From contig NZ_CADCXN010000058.1 in the NCBI RefSeq assembly GCF_902806695.1, positions 1-64,000 of the forward strand: 64,000 bases of DNA, read 5' to 3'. The notes under the pieces were generated by a model. It was not told the DNA's origin and searched no databases. It saw only the letters and a program-made list of their open reading frames with translations. The translations under genes were made by a program, and so were the position numbers. This stretch comes from Candidatus Methylobacter favarea. GTDB lineage: Bacteria > Pseudomonadota > Gammaproteobacteria > Methylococcales > Methylomonadaceae. This document shows, piece after piece, positions 17,826 to 27,560 of the stretch. The first letter of the stretch is position 1. Each line of letters opens with the position of its first letter.

Positions 17826-18439
17826 AATTTCCAGCCCGCGGCTTGTATGCAATCACCCAGACTGAAAATAAATCCGGCGATACTATAATTGATGAAGTTG
17901 CATCTGCCGTTCGGGGCGGGGCAGTCATAGTGCAGTACCGCGATAAAAATCCCACTGACGCGCCCTTTATTGCCAGAGAGTTAATTAAAATCTGTCATCA
18001 AACGAATGTCCCGCTAATTATTAATGACGATATCGAGCTGGCTGCAAACACAGGCGCTGACGGCGTGCATATCGGCAGAGGAGACGTAGATACTGCTCAG
18101 GCAAGAAAGTTTTTAGGCGCTGGCGCTATCATCGGCGTTTCCTGCTATAACTTTATCGAACTGGCTGTAGAGGCGCAAGCGCGCGGCGCAAGCTATATTG
18201 CGTTCGGGCGTTTCTTTCCTTCTTCCTCAAAACCCATGGCTGCACCTGCCCATATTGAAACGCTGAAAAAAGCTAAACTTGCGCTAAAGATTCCGATTGT
18301 CGCCATAGGCGGAATTCTGCCGACTAACGGGGCGCCATTAATTGCCGCAGGAGCAGATTTTTTAGCGGTTATCGGAGGAATATTTGACGCTCAGCCCGAG
18401 CAATCGGCCCGGGCTTATCAGGCATTGTTTATATCGTAG
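17822..18439 (+). CDS. thiE: Thiamine-phosphate synthase
   Basis: 205 residues, normal size. TIM-barrel motifs of ThiE are present: VQYRDKN (about 38-44), LIINDDIELAANTGADGVHIG, a SSSKP loop, and IGGI followed by AVIGGIF. The enzyme joins HMP-pyrophosphate with the thiazole phosphate to give thiamine phosphate. It overlaps thiD by 4 bases. The convergent phosphohexomutase gene ends 33 bases downstream. Confidence 0.95.
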   Translation: MKFPARGLYAITQTENKSGDTIIDEVASAVRGGAVIVQYRDKNPTDAPFIARELIKICHQTNVPLIINDDIELAANTGADGVHIGRGDVDTAQARKFLGAGAIIGVSCYNFIELAVEAQARGASYIAFGRFFPSSSKPMAAPAHIETLKKAKLALKIPIVAIGGILPTNGAPLIAAGADFLAVIGGIFDAQPEQSARAYQALFIS

Positions 18440-18472
18440 ATTCTTGCTTGGCTTTTGACCGACGCGGCATAT

Positions 18473-20215
18473 TTAGCGAACATAAGCTGCCAGGCGCCGC
18501 AAAAGTCCGTCAGGTTCGGCGATAGCCATGGCGGCGATTTTATCGGCGCGACCCTGAGTATCCGCGACTGCATAAATTCTCAGTTCGTCAGCATTGCCTG
18601 AAGGGCGCAAATGCGCCAAGTCGCCGTTACTGAAGTACATCCGCACGCCATCGACATAATTAATGCGTTCTATCTTTCCGAAGCCGAGCTCCGGCGAGAA
18701 AAAAACTTCCAGCTCTTGCCTGATCGTCTCTAAAGCTTTTTTTTGCACGGTATCCGCTGCTATTTCCTTATTATTTTCATTCATGAAAACGATTTTATCA
18801 TCGGACAAAAAAGCTGCCGTCTGAATAGCTTCATCAGACGGGGAAAAGCGTTTCACGATCTCCAGGCCCAGTGTTCTTGGAAACTGCTTGATAAGCGCCG
18901 CCCGGCTATAGCGCTTCGGCAAACGCGTAAAGATTTCAGTCAAGGGCGCACCATCCCGCCGGGCAATAAACAGCACGGCCAAAATGGGCAGAACCGCATC
19001 ACGCGTGGGCAGGGCGGTTAATACTTGGCCATTCAGGAATATATCGGAACCGGTGAGAAAGCCGCCGTTAGCCTCCCAGCCGCAAACCGCTTTTTTACCC
19101 CGAGCCAACGCCTTTTCCATGCCGGCAATCACATAGGGCGAACCGATTCGCGTTTTGGCTTCGATAATATCTTTCAGCTTGCCGCGATCAATGCCGTCAT
19201 TGCTGCTTATCGGCACTACCACGGCATCGGCGCCTAATAGTTCCGCTGTCAGCATGCCTATCAGGTCGCCGCCAAAAAAATGTACGGTAGCCGTTTCAGC
19301 TTCCACGCCGAGTATCAGCGGACGATCGCTGTCGCCGTCCGTGGAAACAACGGCATCAAACTGGCCGTATTGAGCAGCCTCCTCATCGTACAATTTCTGA
19401 ATGACGGCAAGCTGCCCTGCGTCCATGTTTTCGGTATCGATAGGCACGAAGGTTTCGCTGCGCCCGGCAATAACGACTTCTGCTCCCAAGGCGCGGAGAA
19501 TATCAACCAGCATATCGCGCCCGACTGCTGAATGCTGATAGGTTAACAGCCGCATTCCGGCCAGCGCTTGTTTTCCGAAAAAATCGACATAGCGCTGGAT
19601 ATAAGCCGAAGCCGCTTCACGGCGTTCAACAGATAATGCCCTTGAACCGGTTTTAAAAAGCCCGTCTGCCCCGAATAGCGAATCATCGAACGGCTGCTCG
19701 TAAAACCTCTGCCTGACTTCTTTAACTTTTTCGTTGACGGGTCTTTCATGCTGCTTGAGCAATTCGCCCCGCGACGTATTGGTTTTATAACCGTTGCGGT
19801 CAAACGGAATATGACTCCCCGTCACCATCATGCTGCCCTTGCCCTGCGCCAGGGCATAATGGGTAAGCGCGGGGGTCGGAATCATGCCTTCATTTACCGG
19901 TATCATTCCCGCATAGAGAATGGCCTGCTCAATGGCCTGGGCCAGTTCGCCCCGCCCCTGCTGTTCGGCAACATAAGCGCTGGAACTGGGCCGCAAATCA
20001 CGGGCGTAAAAGAATTCCTCACCCCGCGCTATGCCGCCTTCGGCTTTAGACAGCGATTGAAGAAACTCCAGTTCTGCCACTGCATTGATAAAGACTTCCA
20101 GTTGCGTTAAATGAACAACTTCTCCCCTTCGGCCGCTGGTTCCAAATTGTAATTCCCGAGGTTCATAGGCAAGACATTGGCGTAGAGACTTTTGTTGGTT
20201 TGGGCGCATTGGCAT
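18473..20215 (-). CDS. Phosphoglucomutase/phosphomannomutase family protein, divergent
   Basis: 580 residues, longer than typical bacterial PMM/PGM (about 450-550). The phosphoserine loop is V-T-G-S134-H-I-P instead of the common TASHNP. The metal loop is D293-G-D-S-D297-R. GWEANGGF (about 380) and a C-terminal phosphate-binding PSGNADELRIY segment complete the four-domain fold. It should interconvert hexose 1- and 6-phosphates. Next to gmd-fcl, mannose 1-phosphate supply for GDP-mannose is a reasonable guess. Start MPMRPNQ at 20215; an internal Met two residues in is equally possible. Confidence 0.85.
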   Translation of the reverse strand: MPMRPNQQKSLRQCLAYEPRELQFGTSGRRGEVVHLTQLEVFINAVAELEFLQSLSKAEGGIARGEEFFYARDLRPSSSAYVAEQQGRGELAQAIEQAILYAGMIPVNEGMIPTPALTHYALAQGKGSMMVTGSHIPFDRNGYKTNTSRGELLKQHERPVNEKVKEVRQRFYEQPFDDSLFGADGLFKTGSRALSVERREAASAYIQRYVDFFGKQALAGMRLLTYQHSAVGRDMLVDILRALGAEVVIAGRSETFVPIDTENMDAGQLAVIQKLYDEEAAQYGQFDAVVSTDGDSDRPLILGVEAETATVHFFGGDLIGMLTAELLGADAVVVPISSNDGIDRGKLKDIIEAKTRIGSPYVIAGMEKALARGKKAVCGWEANGGFLTGSDIFLNGQVLTALPTRDAVLPILAVLFIARRDGAPLTEIFTRLPKRYSRAALIKQFPRTLGLEIVKRFSPSDEAIQTAAFLSDDKIVFMNENNKEIAADTVQKKALETIRQELEVFFSPELGFGKIERINYVDGVRMYFSNGDLAHLRPSGNADELRIYAVADTQGRADKIAAMAIAEPDGLLRRLAAYVR

Positions 20216-20462
20216 AAGTGTTAACTTTGCTCTGTCAGAGTGGTGAAAAATAATCAGGCATTGCCCGGTTTTTGCTCCATTGCCTGAGCTAATACTTATA
20301 ACTTGAGGGCAGTCTTACAAGGTAAGGCAGGTTGCGGCGGTCCGGCTGGAATATATCAGCAAGGCCTTTCGAGGTAAGGCGCCGCTCTTCAAGTTTGACC
20401 AACGGAAAAGAGGTATACTTTATAAAAATCGCCCCGGAGCGCTATTACTGTATGCTGGAAAG

Positions 20463-21434
20463 TTAAGCTCTAAATTCATTCTGGTGTTCAACAAACCACC
20501 GGTAAGTGCTGGATAGACCTTCCTTTAATGGTATTTGCGGACGCCAGCCAAGCGATTTAAGCTTTGAGACATCCATTAATTTTCTGGGCGTACCATCGGG
20601 CTTGCTGCTATCCCAAATGATTTTGCCTTGATAGCCGACCACGTCCTGTATGGTTTCTGCGAGTTCCGAGATAGTTACATCTTCGCCTGTTCCCACATTC
20701 AGGTGGGAAAGCATCGGTTCGGTGCAGGCTTGATAATGTTCTTTTGATAATCCCATCACATGCAGGCAGGCGGCGGCCATATCATCGACATGCAAAAATT
20801 CGCGCATCGCCTTGCCGCTGCCCCACACAGTAACCGTGGGTGAGTTTTCTGTTTTGGCTTGATGAAATTTCCTTATTAAGGCCGGTATAACATGGCTGTT
20901 TTCCAGATGGAAATTATCATTCCGGCCATACAGGTTGGTTGGCATGACAGAACGGAAATCCGTGCCATATTGGCGGTTGTAGGATTCGCACAGCTTGATG
21001 CCGGCAATTTTTGCAATGGCATACGGTTCGTTGGTTGATTCCAGTGTCCCGGTCAGCAAGGCCTTTTCACTCATGGGCTGTGCTGCCAGTTTTGGATAAA
21101 TGCAGGAGCTGCCCAGAAAAAGCAGTTGATTACAACCGGAAGCCCATGCCTGATGAATCACATTGGCTTCAATCAACAGGTTCTGGTAAATAAACTCTGC
21201 GGGATATTCATTGTTGGCATGAATCCCCCCTACTTTAGCTGCTGCCAGAATCACATAAGCGGGCTTTTCGCTCTGCATAAATTGCCGTACTGCCGCCTGG
21301 TCGGTGAGGTCCAGTTCGGCATGCGTGCGCACTACAATATTTTCAAAGCCGGCATTATTCAGCTGCCGCATTATGGCTGAACCCACCATGCCGCGATGTC
21401 CGGCCAGATAGATTTTAGTCTGTTTTTCCAGCAT
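20463..21434 (-). CDS. fcl: GDP-L-fucose synthase
   Basis: 323 residues from ATG 21434, which lies 4 bases after the gmd stop; the longer frame to 21530 would overlap gmd and has no family support. N-terminal [11 protein letters not shown] (about 9-19), SSCIYP, and Y-A-I-A-K catalytic pair are diagnostic of GDP-4-keto-6-deoxymannose 3,5-epimerase/4-reductase. The MPTNLYG, HVDD and GTGEDVTI segments also fit. It makes GDP-L-fucose from the GMD product with NADPH. It forms an operon with gmd. Confidence 0.95.
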   Translation of the reverse strand: MLEKQTKIYLAGHRGMVGSAIMRQLNNAGFENIVVRTHAELDLTDQAAVRQFMQSEKPAYVILAAAKVGGIHANNEYPAEFIYQNLLIEANVIHQAWASGCNQLLFLGSSCIYPKLAAQPMSEKALLTGTLESTNEPYAIAKIAGIKLCESYNRQYGTDFRSVMPTNLYGRNDNFHLENSHVIPALIRKFHQAKTENSPTVTVWGSGKAMREFLHVDDMAAACLHVMGLSKEHYQACTEPMLSHLNVGTGEDVTISELAETIQDVVGYQGKIIWDSSKPDGTPRKLMDVSKLKSLGWRPQIPLKEGLSSTYRWFVEHQNEFRA

Positions 21435-21438
21435 ACTA

Positions 21439-22563
21439 TTATTCCCGCGTAATTGAAACGTTATACCCCTGTTTTTTAAGAAGGGCATGTTTTTTGGACT
21501 GCTCAAGATCATGAGCGACCATTTCAACAATCATTTCCTGCAAGGTTATCTGCGGCGTCCAGCCCAGCTTTTCTTTAGCGTAACCGGGATCGCCCAGCAG
21601 GGTTTCCACTTCTGACGGCCGAAAATAGCGCGGATCAATGGCGATTATATTCTGGCCGATTTTCAGGCCGGGCGCCTTGTTACCTTCTATTGCTTCAACA
21701 TAGCCCTTTTCATTAACGCCTGAGCCTTCCCAGCGCAGCGTTAGGCCCAGTTCCCTGGCCGACATTTCTATAAACTGCCGTACTGAATACTGCACGCCGG
21801 TGGCAATAACGAAATCTTCGGCTTGCTCCTGTTGCAGCATCATCCATTGCATGCGCACATAATCCTTGGCATGCCCCCAGTCTCTGAGTGAATCCATATT
21901 ACCCATGAACAAACAGGGTTCCAGTCCCAGGGCTATATTGCAAAGGCCGCGAGTTATTTTGCGGGTTACGAAGGTTTCGCCGCGGCGCGGGGATTCATGG
22001 TTAAAAAGAATGCCGTTGCAGGCATACATGCCATAGGCCTCCCGGTAATTCACTGTAATCCAGTAAGCATACAGCTTGGCTGCCGCATAGGGTGAACGCG
22101 GATAAAACGGCGTGGTTTCCTTTTGCGGTATTTCCTGCACCAATCCATAGAGTTCCGAAGTAGAGGCCTGATAAAACCGGGTTTTCTTCTCCATCTTCAG
22201 AAATCTTATCGCCTCCAGCAGGCGCAGAGTACCGAGCCCATCAACATCGGCCGTGTATTCGGGCGATTCAAAAGAAACCGCCACATGGCTCATGGCGCCG
22301 AGATTGTAGACTTCATCAGGCTGAGTTTCGCTCAAAATGCGGGTTAAATTCGAACTATCGGAGAGATCGCCGTAATGTAAATAAAATGCCGCGCTGGTTA
22401 TGTGCGGATCCTGATAAATATGATCAACCCGTTCAGTATTGAAAAGGGAGGAGCGCCGTTTGATGCCGTGTACTTCATAGCCTTTTTGCAATAAAAATTC
22501 AGCAAGGTAAGAGCCATCCTGCCCTGTTATGCCGGTTATTAATGCTCTTTTTCTCTCTGCCAT
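21439..22563 (-). CDS. gmd: GDP-mannose 4,6-dehydratase
   Basis: 374 residues, full length. [19 protein letters not shown] (7-25) binds NADP. GIKRRSS, STSELYG and Y-A-A-A-K give the catalytic Thr/Ser-Glu-Tyr-Lys set, followed by [15 protein letters not shown] and the [11 protein letters not shown] tail. It converts GDP-mannose to GDP-4-keto-6-deoxymannose, the first step to GDP-fucose or related sugars. Directly upstream of fcl. The donor probably feeds surface glycan synthesis. Confidence 0.97.
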   Translation of the reverse strand: MAERKRALITGITGQDGSYLAEFLLQKGYEVHGIKRRSSLFNTERVDHIYQDPHITSAAFYLHYGDLSDSSNLTRILSETQPDEVYNLGAMSHVAVSFESPEYTADVDGLGTLRLLEAIRFLKMEKKTRFYQASTSELYGLVQEIPQKETTPFYPRSPYAAAKLYAYWITVNYREAYGMYACNGILFNHESPRRGETFVTRKITRGLCNIALGLEPCLFMGNMDSLRDWGHAKDYVRMQWMMLQQEQAEDFVIATGVQYSVRQFIEMSARELGLTLRWEGSGVNEKGYVEAIEGNKAPGLKIGQNIIAIDPRYFRPSEVETLLGDPGYAKEKLGWTPQITLQEMIVEMVAHDLEQSKKHALLKKQGYNVSITRE

Positions 22564-22836
22564 TCCAGCTCCATTTTATTTGGGGTTTTAGAAGTGTTGA
22601 TTAATATTCAAGCTCAGTTAGAAGCGGGTTTATTATTACATTAAGATTGTAAAATTTCTTATTTTCAGCAGGAAGGAAGAAAATCTTTGCGTATCCGGAA
22701 TAATTTTTATCGGGCTTGAAAATATTGCAATGCCATAGATCCAGCGCTTATTAACAGCAAAACCATAACTAGCGGTTTGGTATGAACTATCCCGGCTGTC
22801 CCTTGCTTTACGAGAGCTGTTCATTTCTCAGGGATT

Positions 22837-23010
22837 TTAATCAGATGGCCTCGCGTTGCAGAGGTAAAAATAGAAGCGCCCTACCGCCAGTCCGGCATAG
22901 GCTTCTTGCCAAGGGATCGAAGCGCCGGTGGCATCCATCACCTTGACGGCCTCGTCCATATTGGCCGGCTCAATCCCATCGCCTTTTGGCAGTGTAACTA
23001 GGTGCAGTTA
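22837..23010 (-). pseudogene. Remnant of an NAD(P)-dependent isocitrate/isopropylmalate dehydrogenase N-terminus
   Basis: On the minus strand, a frame ending at TAA 22837-22839 reads VTLPKGDGIEPANMDEAV, then VMDATGASIPW and AYAGLAVG. This follows the conserved beginning VTLIPGDGIGPE...A...ATGA..I.W....AGLAA of isocitrate dehydrogenase relatives. There is no start codon in place, a stop lies just upstream, and the body of the enzyme is missing. It is a short decayed gene. Confidence 0.5.
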
Positions 23011-23040
23011 TGGCTACATACCCCAAGATCAGCTTTTTAA

Positions 23041-23082
23041 GGCAAAAAAAAGCGCATTAACCCGCCGAAAGGGTAATGCGCC
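23041..23082 (-). terminator. Rho-independent terminator reading on the minus strand
   Basis: On the minus strand GCGCATTA-CCC is followed by TTTCGGC and then GGGTTAATGCGC, an 11-base stem with a one-base bulge. Eight T residues follow. This is a textbook intrinsic terminator. No intact minus-strand gene ends just before it, so it seems to be left from a lost gene. Confidence 0.7.
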
Positions 23083-24040
23083 GGTGCTTATATTAAAGCA
23101 GGTATGTCACACGAGGAGGTCAAACACGCCGGTATTGCGTTTACTATAAGTGAAGCATTTACAGGGCCAACTAATGTTAAATATATAAATTAATTTAAAA
23201 TTTATTTAATATCAGTCAGTTATATTATTATTGTCGTTAAGGCTAAGCAAGCGGCATGGCTAATTAAGCCATTATGTGCACCAAATAAAATCAAAATTAC
23301 CAAATTATTCCCTATAGTTGTGCATATTAAGCAAAAAAGTTGTAATTACACAACGTATTTATTGGTAAGTCTGATTTTTTGACATTATTGAATGCACTGT
23401 TAAGGTGCATAAAAATAAATGCTTTAAGATTATTATAAATAAAAAGTAAATTTAAATGTATGCCAAAATAAAAAATCTTATAATTTACAATAGCTTGTTA
23501 GTTATGAGATTTTAATGTGATTTTGGTGTGCTACTTGCTTGTCTATTTAAAGAACTTTTACAATATCTTATGAACTTTACTTATCCTTATTTTCCCGCCT
23601 GGGCAAAAAAGAGCAGTTATTCGCCTTTAGCGAATAGATGGTTAAACTGCCTGAAGACTGCGGTATCCTATGGCAATCTCTCAAAGCCTTCTCCCGCGCT
23701 GCCTGCTGTTGTTGCTCATATTGTGAAAGTTCCGGGAGTTAACGTAAAAATCCCGAGGATCAGGCCGCCTGTGACACCGTGCCCGATGCCGGGGCAGCAG
23801 AAATGGTTAGGTGCAATGCTTTGTACGGATTTTGGGGCTTTTTCCAATAAAAAATACAGCGGAATTAACTCATGAAGAAAAGGATTCACTAAAAGTGACA
23901 AGAATGCAGACTGAAGTAAAGAAAACTGTTAAGGTTTAATTACCCGGGCTAACTAGGTATTCATGAAGACCAGGAAATTTGCAGCAAGCTGAACTGCGGC
24001 AAATAAGACTCACAAACAAACGGCAACAGGTATAATTATT
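23083..24040. other. AT-rich non-coding stretch
   Basis: About 950 bases with a very AT-rich core (23160-23520). Open frames exist on both strands around 23528-23901 but neither resembles a protein family or has a convincing start. Together with the remnant and terminator to the left this looks like a gene-loss zone. The plus-strand promoter for the transglutaminase operon should lie at its right end, but I could not fix it. Confidence 0.4.
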
Positions 24041-27000
24041 ATGACAATTCGTGTGGCACTTCGTCACCAAACTGTATACAACTTCGATAGACCGGTAACC
24101 CTGTCGCCTCATGTCTTTCGCTTGCGTCCTGCGGTCCATAGTCGGACGCCGATTAAAAGCTATGCATTGCGCATTGAGCCGAAAAATCATTTCATCAACT
24201 GGCAGCAGGATCCGTTTGGCAATATTCTTGCCCGCGTGGTATTTCCTGAAAAATGCCAAAAACTCAGCGTTGAGGTTGAAGTGATTGCCGATTTGACTGT
24301 AATCAACCCCTTTGATTTTTTTGTTGAGGAGTATGCGGAAAAATATCCATTTAAATATGATTCGCAAACACTCAAGGAACTGCAACCCTATCTGGAAATT
24401 ACTGAAAACGACCCCTTATTAAAAAGATGGATTAAAAATCTTGATATCAGCGAGCGTACTATTAATGACTTTCTGGTAGATGTTAATCGCCAGGTCTTTG
24501 AAGACATTGGCTATAATATCCGCATGGAAGTGGGCATTCAAAGCTGCGCGGAAACCTTGCAAAAACGCAGCGGGTCGTGTCGTGATTCGGCCTGGCTGCT
24601 GGTACAAATACTTCGTCATCTGGGGCTGGCCGCGCGTTTCGTTTCCGGCTATCTCGTGCAACTGTCTGCAGATATAAAGTCGCTGGACGGACCTTCAGGG
24701 CCGGAACAGGACTTTACTGATTTGCATGCCTGGGCCGAAGTTTACATTCCCGGCGCCGGCTGGATAGGTTTGGATCCAACATCGGGCCTGCTTGCCGGCG
24801 AAGGCCATATTCCACTGGCTTGTACGCCGAATCCGGCCAGTGCGGCTCCGGTTACCGGCAGCACCGACAAATGCGAGGTAGAATTTGAATTTAGCAATAC
24901 CGTGGAACGACTGCATGAAGATCCGCGCGTCACTAAACCTTATACCGATGAGCAATGGTATTATATTGATGCCCTGGGACAGCAAATCGACAAGCAGTTA
25001 ATTGAGGATGATGTCCGGTTAACCATGGGCGGCGAGCCTACCTTTGTGTCCGTCGATGACATGGAGGGCGAGGAATGGAATACCGATGCTGACGGCCAGC
25101 ATAAACGCGATCGTGCGCAGGCATTGACCAAACGCCTGCGTGACGTATTTGCAGCAGGCGCCATGCTGCACTATGGCCAAGGCAAATGGTACCCTGGCGA
25201 GCCCTTGCCGCGCTGGCAATACGGCATTTTCTGGCGCAAGGATAATATTCCCGTTTGGCGGAATCCGAAACTGCTGGCTGAAATTACTCAGGATTATGGC
25301 TATACCGTTAACCATGCGCACCAATTTATCAATCAGGTCACCCATAGGTTAGGCATTCCGCTTCGGCATGTCACTACCGCCTTTGAAGACAGCTTTTATT
25401 ATTTATGGCAGGAAGGCACGTTACCGGAAAATCTGGATCCTCTAAAAGCCAATCTGAAAGATTCAATTGAGCGCAAAACGCTTGCCCAATTATTGGATGC
25501 CAATTTAGGTCAGCCGGCCGGATTTGCACTGCCGGTCAAGTGGAACTGGTCAGAGCAATGCTGGCAAAGCGGCCCCTGGAATTTTCGCCGCGGCCAGATG
25601 TTTCTGATTCCCGGCAATTCACCCATGGGTATGCGCCTGCCGCTGGGCAGCCTGCCCTGGATTGCACCCGATAAAATCGATATAGAGGAACCTCAAAGCC
25701 TGTTTGAAGAGCTTCCCGAACTCGGCGAATATTATGGTGAAGTGGCGCGCCGTTATAGTCATTTTGAAAAAAATCCCGAAGAGCATTCGGAAATTTTCAC
25801 CCAGGAGCCGGGCGATGAAACAATACAGGTTGAAGTGCCGCATACGGCGCTGTGCATAGAAGCCCGAGATGGCCGTCTGCATATTTTTATGCCGCCCCTT
25901 ACACTGCTGGAGCATTATCTTGAACTGATTGCCGTCATTGAAGCAACGGCAGAAAACCTCGCAATGACAGTGGTGCTTGAAGGCTACGAACCTCCGCGCG
26001 ATTATCGTATGGAACGGCTGATGGTTACGCCGGACCCCGGCGTCATTGAAGTTAATATTCATCCGTCCAAAAGCTGGCCGGAGCTGGTAGAAAAAACCAC
26101 CATCCTCTATGAACAGGCGCATCAGGTCAGACTGGGTACGGAAAAATTCATGCTGGACGGCCGCCATACCGGCACCGGCGGGGGCAACCATATCACTATG
26201 GGCGCTGATACGCCGATCAACAGCCCGTTGTTACGCCGTCCAGATTTGCTGCGCAGTTTGATCACTTACTGGCAGCATCATCCCGGTTTGTCCTATTTAT
26301 TTTCCGGCATGTTTATCGGCCCTACCAGCCAGGCGCCGCGCGTCGATGAAGGCAGAGATGAAAAACTTTATGAGCTGGAAATCGCTTTTCAGCAAGTGCC
26401 CGAAGGCGAAGTGCCCGAACCCTGGCTGGTTGATCGTTTGCTGCGCCATTTATTGACCGATGTTACAGGCAATACGCATCGATCCGAGTTTTGCATCGAC
26501 AAGCTGTATTCGCCGGACAGTTCGGCAGGAAGGCTGGGTCTATTGGAACTCAGAGCCTTTGAAATGCCGCCGCATGCGCGTATGGCTCTGGTGCAAACCT
26601 TATTGCTGCGCTCACTGATAGCCTGGTTTTGGCGGGAACCGTATAAACACGATCTGGTGCGCTGGGGAACGGAATTGCATGATCGTTTCATGCTGCCGCA
26701 TTATGTGCGGGAAGATATGAAGGACGTCATCAAAGATCTGCGCCGAGCCGGTTATGACTTTGAACTGGAATGGCTGGAGCCGTTTTTTGAATTCCGCTTT
26801 CCGCGTTACGGCAATACGCTGGTTGACGGCATTGATCTGGAACTGCGCTTTGCTATTGAACCCTGGCATGTACTGGGTGAGGAAGTAAGCAGTACCGGTA
26901 CCGCCCGGTATGTGGATTCTTCAGTAGAGCGCTTGCAGGTTAAAGTGAGCGGATTTACTGAAGGCCGCTATGTAATAACTTGCAACAACCGGCGTCTGCC

Positions 27001-27436
27001 ATTGCGGGCTACCGGCCGCAAAGGTGAGTTTGTTGCCGGTGTGCGGTATCGCGCCTGGCAGCCCCCTTCGGCCTTGCACCCGACCATTAGCCCGCATGTG
27101 CCTTTAGTAATTGATGTGATCGATACCTGGAACGGACATTCCGTGGGCGGCTGTACTTATTATGTAGCTCATCCAGGCGGCCGCAGTTATGATGCTTTTC
27201 CAGTGAACAGTTTCGAAGCGGAAGCGCGGCGCATTACCCGGTTTTGGGATTATGGACATACCCCGGGTCCTGTAAGTCGTGCTCCCATTGCACCGTCTCC
27301 CGTGTCGCCTTCCGATAACCCGGCCGTGGCAAAATTTATTGTAAAGGACGAAGCGCCACGCCCTATGGCGCCTCCGGCAGAAGAATTGAGCGAAGAATAT
27401 CCTTTTACCCTGGATTTGCGGCATCGCCGTCATTAA
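24041..27436 (+). CDS. Transglutaminase-like protein with C-terminal DUF2126
   Basis: 1131 residues in two parts. Residues 1-90 are the bacterial transglutaminase N-terminal beta region (HQTVYNF). The papain-like core follows with C180 in GSCRD, H229 in LHAW and D245 in LDPTSG. From about residue 290 to the end is the large DUF2126-type region, which contains GGEPTF, a long central part, and GGNHITMG with LRRPDLLRSL. Family members are thought to act as peptidases or amide-bond remodelling enzymes paired with ATP-grasp amidoligases. It starts the plus-strand module and is followed 124 bases later by the ATP-grasp-alpha-E gene. No signal peptide is seen, so a cytoplasmic location is likely. 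Confidence 0.88.
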   Translation: MTIRVALRHQTVYNFDRPVTLSPHVFRLRPAVHSRTPIKSYALRIEPKNHFINWQQDPFGNILARVVFPEKCQKLSVEVEVIADLTVINPFDFFVEEYAEKYPFKYDSQTLKELQPYLEITENDPLLKRWIKNLDISERTINDFLVDVNRQVFEDIGYNIRMEVGIQSCAETLQKRSGSCRDSAWLLVQILRHLGLAARFVSGYLVQLSADIKSLDGPSGPEQDFTDLHAWAEVYIPGAGWIGLDPTSGLLAGEGHIPLACTPNPASAAPVTGSTDKCEVEFEFSNTVERLHEDPRVTKPYTDEQWYYIDALGQQIDKQLIEDDVRLTMGGEPTFVSVDDMEGEEWNTDADGQHKRDRAQALTKRLRDVFAAGAMLHYGQGKWYPGEPLPRWQYGIFWRKDNIPVWRNPKLLAEITQDYGYTVNHAHQFINQVTHRLGIPLRHVTTAFEDSFYYLWQEGTLPENLDPLKANLKDSIERKTLAQLLDANLGQPAGFALPVKWNWSEQCWQSGPWNFRRGQMFLIPGNSPMGMRLPLGSLPWIAPDKIDIEEPQSLFEELPELGEYYGEVARRYSHFEKNPEEHSEIFTQEPGDETIQVEVPHTALCIEARDGRLHIFMPPLTLLEHYLELIAVIEATAENLAMTVVLEGYEPPRDYRMERLMVTPDPGVIEVNIHPSKSWPELVEKTTILYEQAHQVRLGTEKFMLDGRHTGTGGGNHITMGADTPINSPLLRRPDLLRSLITYWQHHPGLSYLFSGMFIGPTSQAPRVDEGRDEKLYELEIAFQQVPEGEVPEPWLVDRLLRHLLTDVTGNTHRSEFCIDKLYSPDSSAGRLGLLELRAFEMPPHARMALVQTLLLRSLIAWFWREPYKHDLVRWGTELHDRFMLPHYVREDMKDVIKDLRRAGYDFELEWLEPFFEFRFPRYGNTLVDGIDLELRFAIEPWHVLGEEVSSTGTARYVDSSVERLQVKVSGFTEGRYVITCNNRRLPLRATGRKGEFVAGVRYRAWQPPSALHPTISPHVPLVIDVIDTWNGHSVGGCTYYVAHPGGRSYDAFPVNSFEAEARRITRFWDYGHTPGPVSRAPIAPSPVSPSDNPAVAKFIVKDEAPRPMAPPAEELSEEYPFTLDLRHRRH

Positions 27437-27560
27437 TAGCTTATTCGGGCAGACAGCGCAAAGACATGAAAAAATTCCTGTGCTGTGAGTGGTTTTGCGC
27501 TTATTGGAATATTAACCATGTCAACGCCATCATCAAATGAATAGCTTTAAGGACTGACTT

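Noticed and set aside
20390-20430. TTGACC and TATACT/TATAAA hexamers on the plus strand
   Set aside because: Spacings of 13 or 20 bases are poor and no plus-strand gene follows; both neighbours are on the minus strand.
23528-23901. Overlapping open frames on both strands
   Set aside because: Neither has a ribosome site or family likeness; they lie in a decayed AT-rich zone.
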